A stretch of 64,000 bases of DNA from Saccharum officinarum (Eukaryota; Streptophyta; Magnoliopsida; Poales; Poaceae), in NCBI GenBank assembly GCA_020631735.1, contig CM036201.1:79956502-80020501 (forward strand). The letters are read 5' to 3'. The translations under genes and the position numbers were made by a program. The stretch's first letter is position 1. Each line of letters opens with the position of its first letter. The notes beneath the pieces were generated by a model that had not been told where the DNA came from, did not search any database, and saw only the letters and a program-made list of their open reading frames with translations. Below, in pieces: positions 1 through 9,795 of this stretch.

Positions 1-1285
1 GCCAACGCCTCCAAGCTGCTTCAAGCCGTCTAGGTGGCGGCAACCACCAAGAGAAAACAAGAATCCCGCAGCAAATCAACCACCAAGTGCCAACTAGATG
101 CAATCTCACAATGCAAATGCACTTGGATCACTCAATCTCACTTCGAATATGCAAAGAAGCAAGAGAGATGAGTGGGAGGGAGTTGCTTAGCTCAAAGTGC
201 TCACAAGTATGTCAAAAGTTCAAGAGATATCCGAGACCGTGAGCCTTGAGCCGGCCAACGAGTATTTATAGACGTACCCCTTCGAATATAGCCGTTAGAA
301 ACTTAAACAGCCGAAATCGGGCTAACGGACGCGCTGGTCCAACTGACCGGACGCGCTGGTCACCCAACGGCTAACTCGCGAGTACTGACCGAACGCGCTG
401 GTCCAAACGACCGGACGCGCTGGAGACGACCGACGCGCTGGTCCCGAGAATGACCGGACGCGCTGGTCGCCTGAGCAGCGCTCAACGAATCAACGACCGG
501 ACGCGTTGAAGGAACATGACCGGACGCGACAGTGCCAGCGTCCGGTTACAGTCCAGTAAGCTCCCTGAACGACCGGACGCGTCCGATCATCAGTGACCGG
601 ACGCGCCTCGCATCCGATCATTGAACTGAAAAACACGCAGACACTGAACACTGACCGGACGCGTCCGGTCATGCAAGGACCGCGTCCGGTTCAGCGTCCG
701 GTCACCTCTGTGACCTCCGTTCGCCTCCGTTTCTTTTCCGGACTTCCGGCGTAGTGGCAAAATAGTCGTTTCAACTTCTCGAAAAACGCCTGAATCCCGC
801 CTCGCAAGCTCGGCGGGAGGGAGAGAGGGACACAAACCCTCTCTACCGCTCAAACTCCACCGCCTTCGCAAACGTGCTAACACCACCAAGTGATCTTGTC
901 AAGTGTGAGTGTGTTAGCATTTTCACAATTATTTTTCGAGGCGATATTAGTTCTATCCAAATGCATATGATCATGAAATGCACATCTAGAGGCACTTAGG
1001 AGTTCAATAGCCGTGTCATTCCCCTCTTTATAGTATGGCTATCTATCCTATAATGTAACCACACCCACTAGGTGTCTTGGTTACTAAAACACAACCCTTA
1101 AGCATATACCTTTGCCTTGATCATGTAGGGTTGCGCCCAAATCCAAGTGTGGCCATCATGATCACCATGTTCATCTTGCCACCAACCTTGGAATGTACTA
1201 ATCCTCATATGCTACATACATCTTAGGCATAGGATTAGTACTTAGGCATTGTCACTAATTACCAACACCAAACATAGGACTTTCA
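1..1285 (-). repeat. Partial Copia LTR (duplicate of 8509-9795)
   Basis: This stretch aligns almost base for base with 8509-9795, the inner-to-outer part of the Copia LTR, and it ends at the same ...GACTTTCA terminus at 1285. The LTR begins beyond the left window edge. I see about ten one-base length differences, mostly in homopolymers, and about six substitutions (for example near 849, 1082, 1127, 1170, 1199 and 1211). The TATA-like TATTTATA (minus-strand TATAAATA) near 262 and the GACCGGACGCG motif array (about 320-700) are both present. The substitutions suggest the partner LTR of the same element or another allele; the indels look like sequencing error. Confidence 0.85.
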
Positions 1286-1910
1286 CCTGGCACGGCTCCC
1301 ATCTCTAGGAGACCTTATAGGATGTCTCCGAATGAGCTAGCTGAACTTAAGGTGCAGTTGAATGAACTTTGAAGAAGGGGTTGATTCGTCCTAGTTCGTC
1401 TCCGTGGGATGCCCTGCTATCTTTGTGAAGAAGAAGGATCAGACCTGCGGATGTGTGTAGATTATAGACCTCTGAATTCAGTCACTGTCAAAATAAGTAT
1501 CCTCTGCCATGTATCGATATCCTGTTCGATCAGTTGTCCAAAGCTAAAAGTCTTTTCCAAGATTGATCTGAGGTCTGGTTACCATCAGATTAAAATCCGT
1601 CCCGAAGATATTCCAAAAAACAGCTTTCTCGACAAGATACGACCTTTATGAGTATCTTGTTATGTCGTTCGGCTGACAAATGCCCCCGCACACTTCATGT
1701 GCTTGATGAATTCGGTGTTTATGCCCGAATTGGACAAGTTTGTGGTGGTATTTATTGATGACATTTTGATATATTCTAAAAGTGAGGAAGACACGCTGAA
1801 CACCTGCGGATTGTTCTCACCAGACTACGAGAACATCAACTGTATGCGAAGTTCAGTAAATGTGAGTTCTGGCTTCGTGAAGTACCTTCCTTGGGCATGT
1901 GTTGTCCGAT
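1286..1910 (+). pseudogene. Gypsy pol (RT) fragment, duplicate of 9796-10425 with frameshifts
   Basis: Continues from the LTR end exactly as at 9796, starting at CCTGGCACGG, and encodes the start of a chromovirus reverse transcriptase. Compared with 9796-10425 I see only one-base length changes, mostly in short homopolymers, and no substitutions. Examples are the poly-T near 1370, G near 1409, T near 1446, A near 1492, 1547 and 1615, and C near 1675. These changes break the frame repeatedly, so only fragments such as 1409-1651 and 1697-1910 remain open. The pattern is that of unpolished long-read consensus next to a contig end, not biological decay. Confidence 0.85.
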
Positions 1911-2010
1911 NNNNNNNNNNNNNNNNNNNNNNNNNNNNNNNNNNNNNNNNNNNNNNNNNNNNNNNNNNNNNNNNNNNNNNNNNNNNNNNNNNNNNNNNNN
2001 NNNNNNNNNN
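1911..2010. other. Assembly gap (100 N)
   Basis: A run of exactly 100 N, the conventional placeholder for a gap of unknown size. The left flank duplicates sequence that recurs at 10425. The right flank lies inside the 3' part of the Copia element, so the true Copia 3' LTR and its flank are missing or collapsed here. Confidence 0.98.
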
Positions 2011-2440
2011 TTATGAATCAACCTAGATTGCTTGAATAAATAAAATACTTCGATTTGATCCAAGGGCAAGCTTCTTCACACTCCCTAGAAGGGTTATCAT
2101 GCACCATGTTGAAGCAAATATTTAGACAAGTTTTCTAGATTAAACACTTAGGATCACAAGCTACTTAAACAAGTTATATGCTACCACTAGATCATACAAG
2201 TCATGGAAACAATAGTGGCACCATATAAACTTCAAATTCATTTGATTTTCATGAATGAGCCTAGAACATATAAATTATGACTAGATTGCACTAAACAAGT
2301 CCTTAGCATAGATGTATGACATGTCAACCAATTGTACCTTGGGGCTCGAAGGAGAGGCATGTCATATATGGGGTGCATCAACTCATGTTGGAGAAGTCAA
2401 GTATGTTCAACTCATTCTTTAGCTTGTGAAATCTCTTCTC
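2011..2440 (-). other. Copia 3' non-coding region
   Basis: Lies downstream of the pol stop codon in element orientation and before the missing 3' LTR. I see no reading frame of note. Sireviruses often carry a long post-pol region with polypurine tracts or an env-like ORF, but neither can be claimed here because the gap truncates it. Confidence 0.6.
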
Positions 2441-3160
2441 ATCAAAGTGGCTTGGTGAATAGATCGGCTAATTGATCTTCGGTGCCCACACTCTCAATAG
2501 CAATGTCACCCTTTTGTTGATGATCTCTAATAAAGTGATGGCGAACATCAATATGCTTTGTTCTTTGATGTTGAACCGGATTGTTGTTAGCTTCACGGCA
2601 CTTTCATTGTCACATAGCAATGGCACATTCTTGAAATTGATTCCAAAATCCTTCAATGTTGCCTTCATCCACAAGATTTGTGCACAACAACTACCGCGGC
2701 GATGTATTCGGCTTCGGCGGTAGATAGTGCAATACTATTTTGCTTCTTGGATGACCATGAGACAAGTGATCTTCCCAACAATTGACAAGTCCCTGAGGTG
2801 CTCTTTCTCTAAACTTTGTCACCGGCATAGTCGGAATCCGAATAACCAACTAGCTCAAAACTAGCACCCTTGGGATACCACAATCCAACATCTTGTGTAT
2901 GCTTCAAGTAACTCAATATTCTCTTTGTTGCCTTCAAATGACTTTCTCTTGATGAGGCTTGAAATCTTGCACACATGCATACACTAAACATCACATCGGG
3001 ACTTGATGCCGTCACATAGAGTAGGCTGCCAATCATTGATCTATATAGCTTTTGATCCACCATGTTGCCACTCTTATCACTATCCAAGCTTCCACTAGTG
3101 CCCATTGGAGTAGTTATCCCTTTTGCATCTTCCATACCAAACTTCTTTAGCATATCTTTA
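2441..3160 (-). pseudogene. Copia RNase H domain, frameshifted
   Basis: Ribonuclease H portion of the Copia polyprotein, which degrades the RNA strand during reverse transcription. The frame 3153-2809 shows the YRSMIGSLLYVT and SDSDYAGDKV motifs and then meets an in-frame TAG just after DYAGDKV. The conserved ALSTAEAEY block follows in the same frame. One-base deletions near 2697 and 2585 then shift the frame, so the tail appears in pieces, including 2674-2468 and a final stretch with the typical ADLFTKPL-type end near 2443. Another one-base deletion near 3160 separates this domain from RT. Several indels within 700 bp of the gap suggest consensus error as much as decay. Confidence 0.8.
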
Positions 3161-5576
3161 TGTATTTGGTTTGGCTCACAAATGTTCCTTCCTTCATTTG
3201 TTTGATTTGAAGTCCAAGAAAGAAACTAAGTTCACCAATCATTGAAATTTCAAATTCCTTGGCCATCATTTTTCTAAACTCATCACAATAATCTTGATTG
3301 GTTGAACCGAATATGATATCATCAACATATATTTGCAACACAAACAAGTCTTTCTCAATCTTCTTGGTGAATAGTGTTGTATCAACTTTGCCCATGACAA
3401 ATCCTTTGGATAGCAAGAAGTCCCTCAATCTTTCATACCATGCTCTAGGTGCTTGCTTCAATCCATACAAAGCTTTTCTCAACTTGTAGACATGATTGGG
3501 TTTCTTGTCATCTTCAAAACCGGGAGGTTGCTCCACATACACCTCCTCTTGAATGTACCCATTAAAAAATGCACTCTTCATATCCATTTGATATAGCTTG
3601 ATATTGTGTGCACAAGCATAGGCAAGTAAGATCCTAATTGCTTCTAATCTTGCAACCGGGGCATAAGTTTCACCAAAGTCAAGACCCTCTATTTGTGTGT
3701 AACCTTGAGCCACTAGTCTTGCTTTGTTCCTTACTACTATCCTATCTTGATCTTGCTTGTTGCGAAAGACCCATCTTGTTCCAATGACATTGTGATCCTT
3801 AGGACTCTCAACTAGTTCCCATACTTCATTTCTCTTGAAGTTGTTGAGCTCTTCATGCATTGCATTTACCCAATCCGGATCTCTCAATGCTTTATCAATG
3901 TCCTTGGGTTCTTCTATTGACACAAAAGATGAGTGAGCACAAAATGATGTCAATCTTGATCTAGTTTGAACTCCTCTTTGTATGTCACCAATGATGGAAT
4001 CCAATGGATGGTCTCTTGCAATGTTAGTTGGTTGAAGCACTTGGACTTGATTGCTTGGATGTTGATGTTGATCATGAGTTGGAGATAATGAACTAGCCAC
4101 TTGTTGATCTTGTTGCACTTGAGATGATGTACTAGCTTGATTTTGCATTAGAGAACCACTAGCTTGTGTAATTGGACTTTGGAGCACTTGATCTTTGTTG
4201 TCATCCACATCAATCACTTGCTTTGGCCTAATATCACCAATGTCCATTTCTTTCATAGCATTGGTCAATTGAGTTCCTCTCATATCATCCAAGTTATCTT
4301 CCTCATCTTGAGAGCCATTTGTTTCATCAAATTCAACATCATGCACTTCTTCAAGTTGAACACTAGCCAAATTCCAAACTCTATAAGCTTTGCTAGTAGT
4401 TGAGTAACCAAGTAAGAATCCTTCATCACATTTCTTCTCAAACTTGCTCAATCTAGTGCCCTTCTTCAAGATGTAGCATTTGCAACCAAATACCCAAAAG
4501 TATGCAATGTTAGGCTTTCTTCCATTTAAGATCTCATATGGTGTCTTCTCTAGAAACTTATGGCAATAGAGGCGGTTGCTATAGAAGCAAGCCGTGTTGA
4601 TTGCTTCGGCCCAAAATGAATGACTCACATTATACTCATTCAACATTGATCTTGCCATATCAATTAAGGTTCTATTCTTCCTCTCAACTAAGCCATTTGA
4701 TTGAGGTGTATACTTGGCCGAGAATTGATGTTTGATTCCAAGCTCATCACATAGCTCATCAACTCTTGTGTTTGTAAACTCACTTCCATTGTCACTTCTC
4801 ACTCTCTTGATTGTGGTTTCAAACTCATTTTGCACTCTCTTGATGAACTTCTTGAATATGTCAAATACATCACTTTTGTCCACAAGAAAGAATACCCATG
4901 TGTATCTAGTGAAATCATCCACAATCACAAAGCCATACTTGTTGCCACCAATGCTTGTGTATGTAGTTGGCCCAAATAGATCCATGTGCAACAACTCAAA
5001 TGCCTTGGAAGTACTCATAATGCTCTTCAATAGATGAGTGTTGCCCACTTACTTTCCGGCTTGACATGCTCTACATAGCTTATCCTTCTCAAATGTGACA
5101 TCCTTCAAACCTCTAACTAAGTCATGCTTCACTAACTTGTTCAATTGCTTCATGCCAACATGACCAAGTCTTCTATGCCATAACCAACCCATACTTGATT
5201 TGGTGAGCAAGCATGTTGAGAGTTGAGTGTCACTAGCATTGAAATCAACCAAGTATAGATTCTCATATCTAAAACCTTTGAAGATCAAATTTGAGCCATC
5301 AACACTAACTATCTCCACATCATCAACACCAAATATGCACTTGAAACCGAGATCACACAATTGAGCAACCGAGAGAAGATTGAAGTTCAACTTTTCAACT
5401 AAGAGCACATTGGAAATGCTATGATCATTTGAGATTGCAATCCTTCCAAGAGCCTTTACATCACCCTTGCTATTGTCACCAAATGTGATGCTATCAATGC
5501 CACTATCATTTGATTTGAGAGAGTTGAACATTCTTGAATCACCGGTCATATGTTGAGAGCACCCACTATCAAGCAC
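3147..5576 (-). pseudogene. Copia pol: protease, integrase and reverse transcriptase
   Basis: One frame from 5576 to 3147 interrupted by a single in-frame TAA at 5049-5051, consistent with a CAA-to-TAA transition. In order it shows: the aspartic protease motif LDSGCSQHMTGD at its start; the GAG-pre-integrase zinc site (H-x4-H ... C-x2-C around WHRRLGH and CRAC); the integrase core with Asp in HMDLFGP, Asp in RSDNGSEF and Glu in LVERKNRT; and a Copia RT with [23 protein letters not shown] and the catalytic YVDD. Protease-integrase-RT order defines Ty1/Copia. RT is complete up to a one-base deletion near 3160. Positions where an ORF could start after the stop are artefacts; there is no independent gene at 5048. 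Confidence 0.9.
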
Positions 5577-5618
5577 CCAATGCCTTCCTCCGGCCTTGTA
5601 ATTTACCTACAAAACAAT

Positions 5619-7225
5619 TTAATGTCTTTTAGGTACCCATACTTGCTTGGGTCCTTGGAGGTTAGTCACTAAGCTCTTTGGTACCCAAATGGCCTTCTTC
5701 TTTGGGCCCATAATTGGTGTACCAACAAACCTAGCATGCACACCTTTCTCACCCTTGGTAAGCACATAACAAGAATCAAAAGGAATATAAGGTACATTAG
5801 CATTTTTCTTGTTCTTGTTCATTTTATTGCAATTAATCTCTAGATGCCCAACTTGCTTGCATCTATTGCAATAAAGACCATTGCCCTTCACAAAGCGAGA
5901 CTTTGGAGTAGCAAAGGCCGCCTTGCCCTTCTTGGGAGTATAGCCCAATCCCTCTTTGTTAAGAGAGAACCTTTGGCTACCCAAGTATTTTAGCAAGCGG
6001 GCATCCCCACCATAGGCGTTGCCTAATGCGCGGGTGAGATCATCCACCTCTCTCTTGAGAGTCTCAACCACAAGTGATGAATCACTAGTAGTAGAGGTAG
6101 AGTTGGTTGTGATGGATGATGATGAGCTACATGAAGCATTAGTAGGACTAACAAATAAAGAATCATCAATAATATCACATGTTAGTCCAATATCACAAGT
6201 GATAATCACTTGCTCCTCCTTAGCTTCCTTCATGAACTTCTCCAACTTAAGGTCCTTTTCCTTGATGAGCTCAAGTAGAGTGGAGTGGGCTTCCTTAAGC
6301 CTAGTGTGAGCAATTTCAAGATCCTCGTGGTCTTCCTTTAGACACTCACGAGAAGCCTCTAGCTCATCAAAGGATTTCCTAAGAGCTTTGAGCTCTTGTT
6401 AATTCCTTTGCACTCCTTACTCTTTTTGAGAGCAACAAGCTCCTCCATCAAGGCATCATTTTCATTGCTCTTGGCAATGAGCTCTTGTTCCAAGATTTTG
6501 TATTTCTTGGTTGTCCTCTTGTAGCCCTTACTCATTTGATCTATTATGCCTAATAGATCATCCTTGGAGTAGTCCTCATCCTCCTCATCATCACTCCTAC
6601 AATCATCACTAGCACAAGAATCATCATCACTATCATCATGTTTTACCTTGGTAGGCTTGGCCATAAGGCATGTTGATGTAGTGTCGAAGATGGATGGCTT
6701 GTTGGAGAGGGCAATGTTTGCAATGGCTCGCCGAGTGATCCTCTCATCATCACTAGAGCTTTCATCATCATCACTATCGGAGTTGTCACTATCCCAAGTG
6801 ACTACATAACCACCACCCTTCTTCTTCTTGTTGAAAGTGAAGCTCTTCTTTGCTTTCTTCTCATTCTCTTTCTTATCCTTCTTGTTCTTCTTGAGCTTCA
6901 AGTCCCCATTATGAAATCTCTTATCTTCATAGGGGCAATCCGCCACTATGTGATCGGGGCTATTGCAATTGTAGCAAAGGGTCTTTGCCTTTATAGTGTC
7001 TCTCCTCTTCCTTGCCCCATATCCTCTCTTCTTCATGAACCTTCCCATCTTGTGCACAAGGAGGGCCATGGTCTCATCATCGAATGGATCATCATCATCA
7101 CTCTCCACCTTGCTCTTGCCCTTAGAGGATGAAGCCTTGAATGCAATGGGCTTATCTTGCTTGACCTTGGTCTCCTTCTTCTCTTCTACCTCATCTTCAT
7201 CATCATTGTATTGGGCATCGGTCAT
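5619..7225 (-). pseudogene. Copia gag C-terminal part with two zinc knuckles
   Basis: Two successive frames (7225-6359 and about 6400-5619) that join if one A is restored in a short A run near 6402. The first contains an acidic/basic charged region and the nucleocapsid CCHC knuckle CYNCNSPDHIVADC near residue 84. A long charged coiled-coil-like stretch with KSKECKG and DELEASRE-type segments follows. The second, serine-rich part carries a second knuckle, CNRCKQVGHLEINC. The frame then stays in register with protease at 5576 but crosses two in-frame stops between 5619 and 5576, the usual gag-pol border. A two-knuckle, coiled-coil gag fits Sireviruses. Confidence 0.82.
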
Positions 7226-7806
7226 TATATCTCAAGCACATTGGTTGGTTTGATCTTGTCCAATCCCTCTCTAAAGATCATTCTTCTCAAGGTGGCAAAC
7301 TTCTTGGGTAAGCACATCAAGAACTTGTGTGAGAAGTCCTTGTCCTCAACCTTCTTCCCAAGCCCCTTGAGATCATTGACAATGACTTGGAGCCTATAGA
7401 ACATCTCCGGGATGGATTCATCATCCTTCATCTTGAATATGGAGAAGTTGTCCTTGAGCATATATAGTTTGGCACTTTTTACCGTTGAAGTGCCTTCATA
7501 TGTTTCTTCAAGCCTTATCCAAAGCTCATTTGCCTTTTCAAGATCTTTGATTTGCTCAAATACTTTATCATCAATGGCACGATAGATTGTGTCAAGTGCC
7601 GCCGTATTGCATTGTTTGTTGATGCAGTCATTAGGAGTGAGGTTTTCCTCATCAAGAATGACGTATCCTTCTTTGGTCATATCCCAAACCTTCTCATGTA
7701 TATTGCCTAGATATTGCTTCATCTTCCTTTTCCAATGATCAAAGGAAGAGACGCCATCAAAGAATGGAGGCTTGCCATTAACATGATTGAACATAACTTG
7801 AGCCAT
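7225..7806 (-). pseudogene. Copia gag N-terminal part (UBN2-type capsid)
   Basis: A 193-residue frame starting at the first ATG after the primer site. It resembles the gag-polypeptide of Copia elements (UBN2 family): F-x-G-x3-F-DHWK near the start, then ANELWIRLEETYEG and LKDNFSIFKMKDDESIPEMFYRLQ-type helices of the capsid. It ends at TAA (7227-7225), which overlaps the ATG of the next frame by one base. The following gag part is in another frame, so an ancestral single gag has suffered a +1 or -2 indel here. The short leader between the LTR and this ATG is about 54 nt. Confidence 0.85.
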
Positions 7807-7845
7807 CTTACACCGAGGTTGTTAAGCCTTACAAACGGTGACCAC

Positions 7846-7858
7846 GGCTCTGATACCA
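7846..7858 (-). other. Copia primer-binding site (tRNA-iMet type)
   Basis: On the minus strand TGGTATCAGAGCC starts two bases after the 5' LTR end (7861). It matches the standard plant primer site complementary to the 3' end of initiator tRNA-Met. Confidence 0.93.
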
Positions 7859-8770
7859 CTTGAAAGGTCTTGATGGCTAGAGGGAGTGAATAGCCTATTA
7901 AAATTTTCTACAAAGACAAGCTAAACAAGTTTATCAACAAAACAAATAGCGAGATGCGAGTTTTGCTTAGCCTACTGGGTGTTTGTAAGCCACCTAACCA
8001 AATCACAATTCTAGTGTATGTGCACTCAACCGCACAAGTCAAACCGAGAAGGAAAACTACAACTAGCAAGCTACACAAAGAAGCTACTCTAGCAAAGCTA
8101 ACTCGCTAGCAAAGATAACTAAGAAAATAATACAAGAGAGAGTTAGGAAGGTATCACCGAGGGGCGAAGAATTGAGCCAACCAATCAATATAATCAAGAG
8201 ATGAATACCAAGATAACCGAACACCGGGATCAATCAATCACAATATGAAAGTGATGACACGAAGATTTATCCTGAGGTTCACATGCTTGCCGGCACGCTA
8301 GTCCCCGTTGTGTCCCTCTTCACCACGTGGTTCGGTGACTAATCGATCACACACCGAGCCTCTCAAAAGGCGCCACAAGAACCTACCAAATGGCAAAAGG
8401 TTGCAATGACACGAAGCAATTTACTAATGTTGCCTTTGGCGCTTCGCCGAGGTAGGCACAAACCCCTCACAAACACCGGAGGTGGCCAAGAACAATCACC
8501 AACTCTTGCCAACGCCTCCAAGCTGCTTCAAGCCGTCTAGGTGGCGGCAACCACCAAGAGAAAACAAGAATCCCGCAGCAAATCAACCACCAAGTGCCAA
8601 CTAGATGCAATCTCACAATGCAAATGCACTTGGATCACTCAATCTCACTTCGAATATGCAAAGAAGCAAGAGAGATGAGTGGGAGGGGAGTTGCTTAGCT
8701 CAAAGTGCTCACAAGTATGTCAAAAGTTCAAGAGATATCCGAGACCGTGAGCCTTGAGCCGGCCAACGAG

Positions 8771-8779
8771 TATTTATAG
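8771..8779 (-). promoter_or_regulatory. Copia LTR TATA box
   Basis: The minus-strand TCTATAAATA lies inside the LTR with the GACCGGACGCG array starting about 55 bp upstream. A strong TATAAATA in U3 is the expected core promoter. Transcription would start about 30 bp downstream, near 8740. Confidence 0.75.
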
Positions 8780-8829
8780 ACGTACCCCTTCGAATATAGC
8801 CGTTAGAAACTTAAACAGCCGAAATCGGG

Positions 8830-9205
8830 CTAACCGGACGCGCTGGTCCAACTGACCGGACGCGCTGGTCACCCAACGGCTAACTCGCGAAGTACTGACC
8901 GAACGCGCTGGTCCAAACGACCGGACGCGCTGGAGACGACCGGACGCGCTGGTCCCGAGAATGACCGGACGCGCTGGTCGCCTGAGCAGCGCTCAACGAA
9001 TCAACGACCGGACGCGTTGAAGGAACATGACCGGACGCGACAGTGCCAGCGTCCGGTTACAGTCCAGTAAGCTCCCTGAACGACCGGACGCGTCCGATCA
9101 TCAGTGACCGGACGCGCCTCGCATCCGATCATTGAACTGAAAAACACGCAGACACTGAACACTGACCGGACGCGTCCGGTCATGCAAGGACCGCGTCCGG
9201 TTCAG
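8830..9205. repeat. GACCGGACGCG motif array in Copia U3
   Basis: About thirteen copies of GACCGGACGCG, often followed by CTGGTC, occur in both orientations with irregular 10-45-bp spacing. One instance forms a perfect 20-bp palindrome (9163-9182, centre CG/CG). The block sits immediately upstream of the TATA box in element orientation. CG-rich palindromic motifs have been described in Sirevirus LTRs; whether this is the same motif class needs comparison. Confidence 0.85.
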
Positions 9206-9795
9206 CGTCCGGTCACCTCTGTGACCTCCGTTCGCCTCCGTTTCTTTTCCGGACTTCCGGCGTAGTGGCAAATAGTCGTTTCAACTTCTCGAAAACGCCT
9301 GAATCCCGCCTCGCAAGCTCGGCGGGAGGGAGAGAGGGACACAAACCCTCTCTACCGCTGAAACTCCACCGCCTTCGCAAACGTGCTAACACCACCAAGT
9401 GATCTTCGTCAAGTGTGAGTGTGTTAGCATTTTCACAATTATTTTTCGAGGCGATATTAGTTCTATCCAAATGCATATGATCATGAAATGCACATCTAGA
9501 GGCACTTAGGAGTTCAATAGCCGTGTCATTCCCCTCTTTATAGTATGGCTATCTATCCTATAATGTAACCACACCCACTAGGTGTCTTGGTTACTAAAAC
9601 ATAACCCTTAAGCATATACCTTTGCCTTGATCATGTAGGGTTGCGTCCAAATCCAAGTGTGGCCATCATGATCACCATGTCCATCTTGCCACCAACCTTG
9701 GAATGTACCAATCCTCATATGCTACATACAACTTAGGCATAGGATTAGTACTTAGGCATTGTCACTAATTACCAACACCAAACATAGGACTTTCA

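Larger units (their letters stand above)
2011..9795 (-). mobile_element. Copia LTR retrotransposon, Sirevirus-like, inserted in Gypsy element A
   Basis: A minus-strand Ty1/Copia element: 5' LTR at 7861-9795, primer-binding site, gag, then protease-integrase-RT-RNase H, and about 430 bp of 3' non-coding sequence up to the gap. The 3' LTR is not in the window after the gap. Copia order (integrase before RT), a gag with two zinc knuckles and a coiled-coil-like tail, a tRNA-iMet-type primer site and a near-2-kb LTR fit the Sirevirus lineage of grasses. Lineage is from family knowledge; no phylogeny was run. The outer LTR end abuts Gypsy pol at 9796, giving CCTGG (9796-9800) as the expected target-site sequence. 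Several frameshifts and stops make the copy non-autonomous as assembled. Confidence 0.88.
7861..9795 (-). repeat. Copia 5' LTR
   Basis: A 1935-bp LTR bounded by TG...CA with inverted ends TGAAAG...CTTTCA. The inner end (7861) is defined by the adjacent primer site. The outer end (9795) is defined by the abrupt switch to Gypsy pol and by an identical junction at 1285/1286. It contains a TATA box near 8775 and a GC-rich motif array (8830-9205) on its upstream side. Confidence 0.92.

Noticed and set aside
1..1910. Independent second Copia/Gypsy insertion
   Set aside because: Same junction to the base as 9795/9796 and differences mostly in homopolymers; an assembly duplicate is far more likely.
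8830..9205. CRISPR-like array
   Set aside because: Motifs are irregularly spaced, in both orientations, in a plant LTR; not repeat-spacer architecture.
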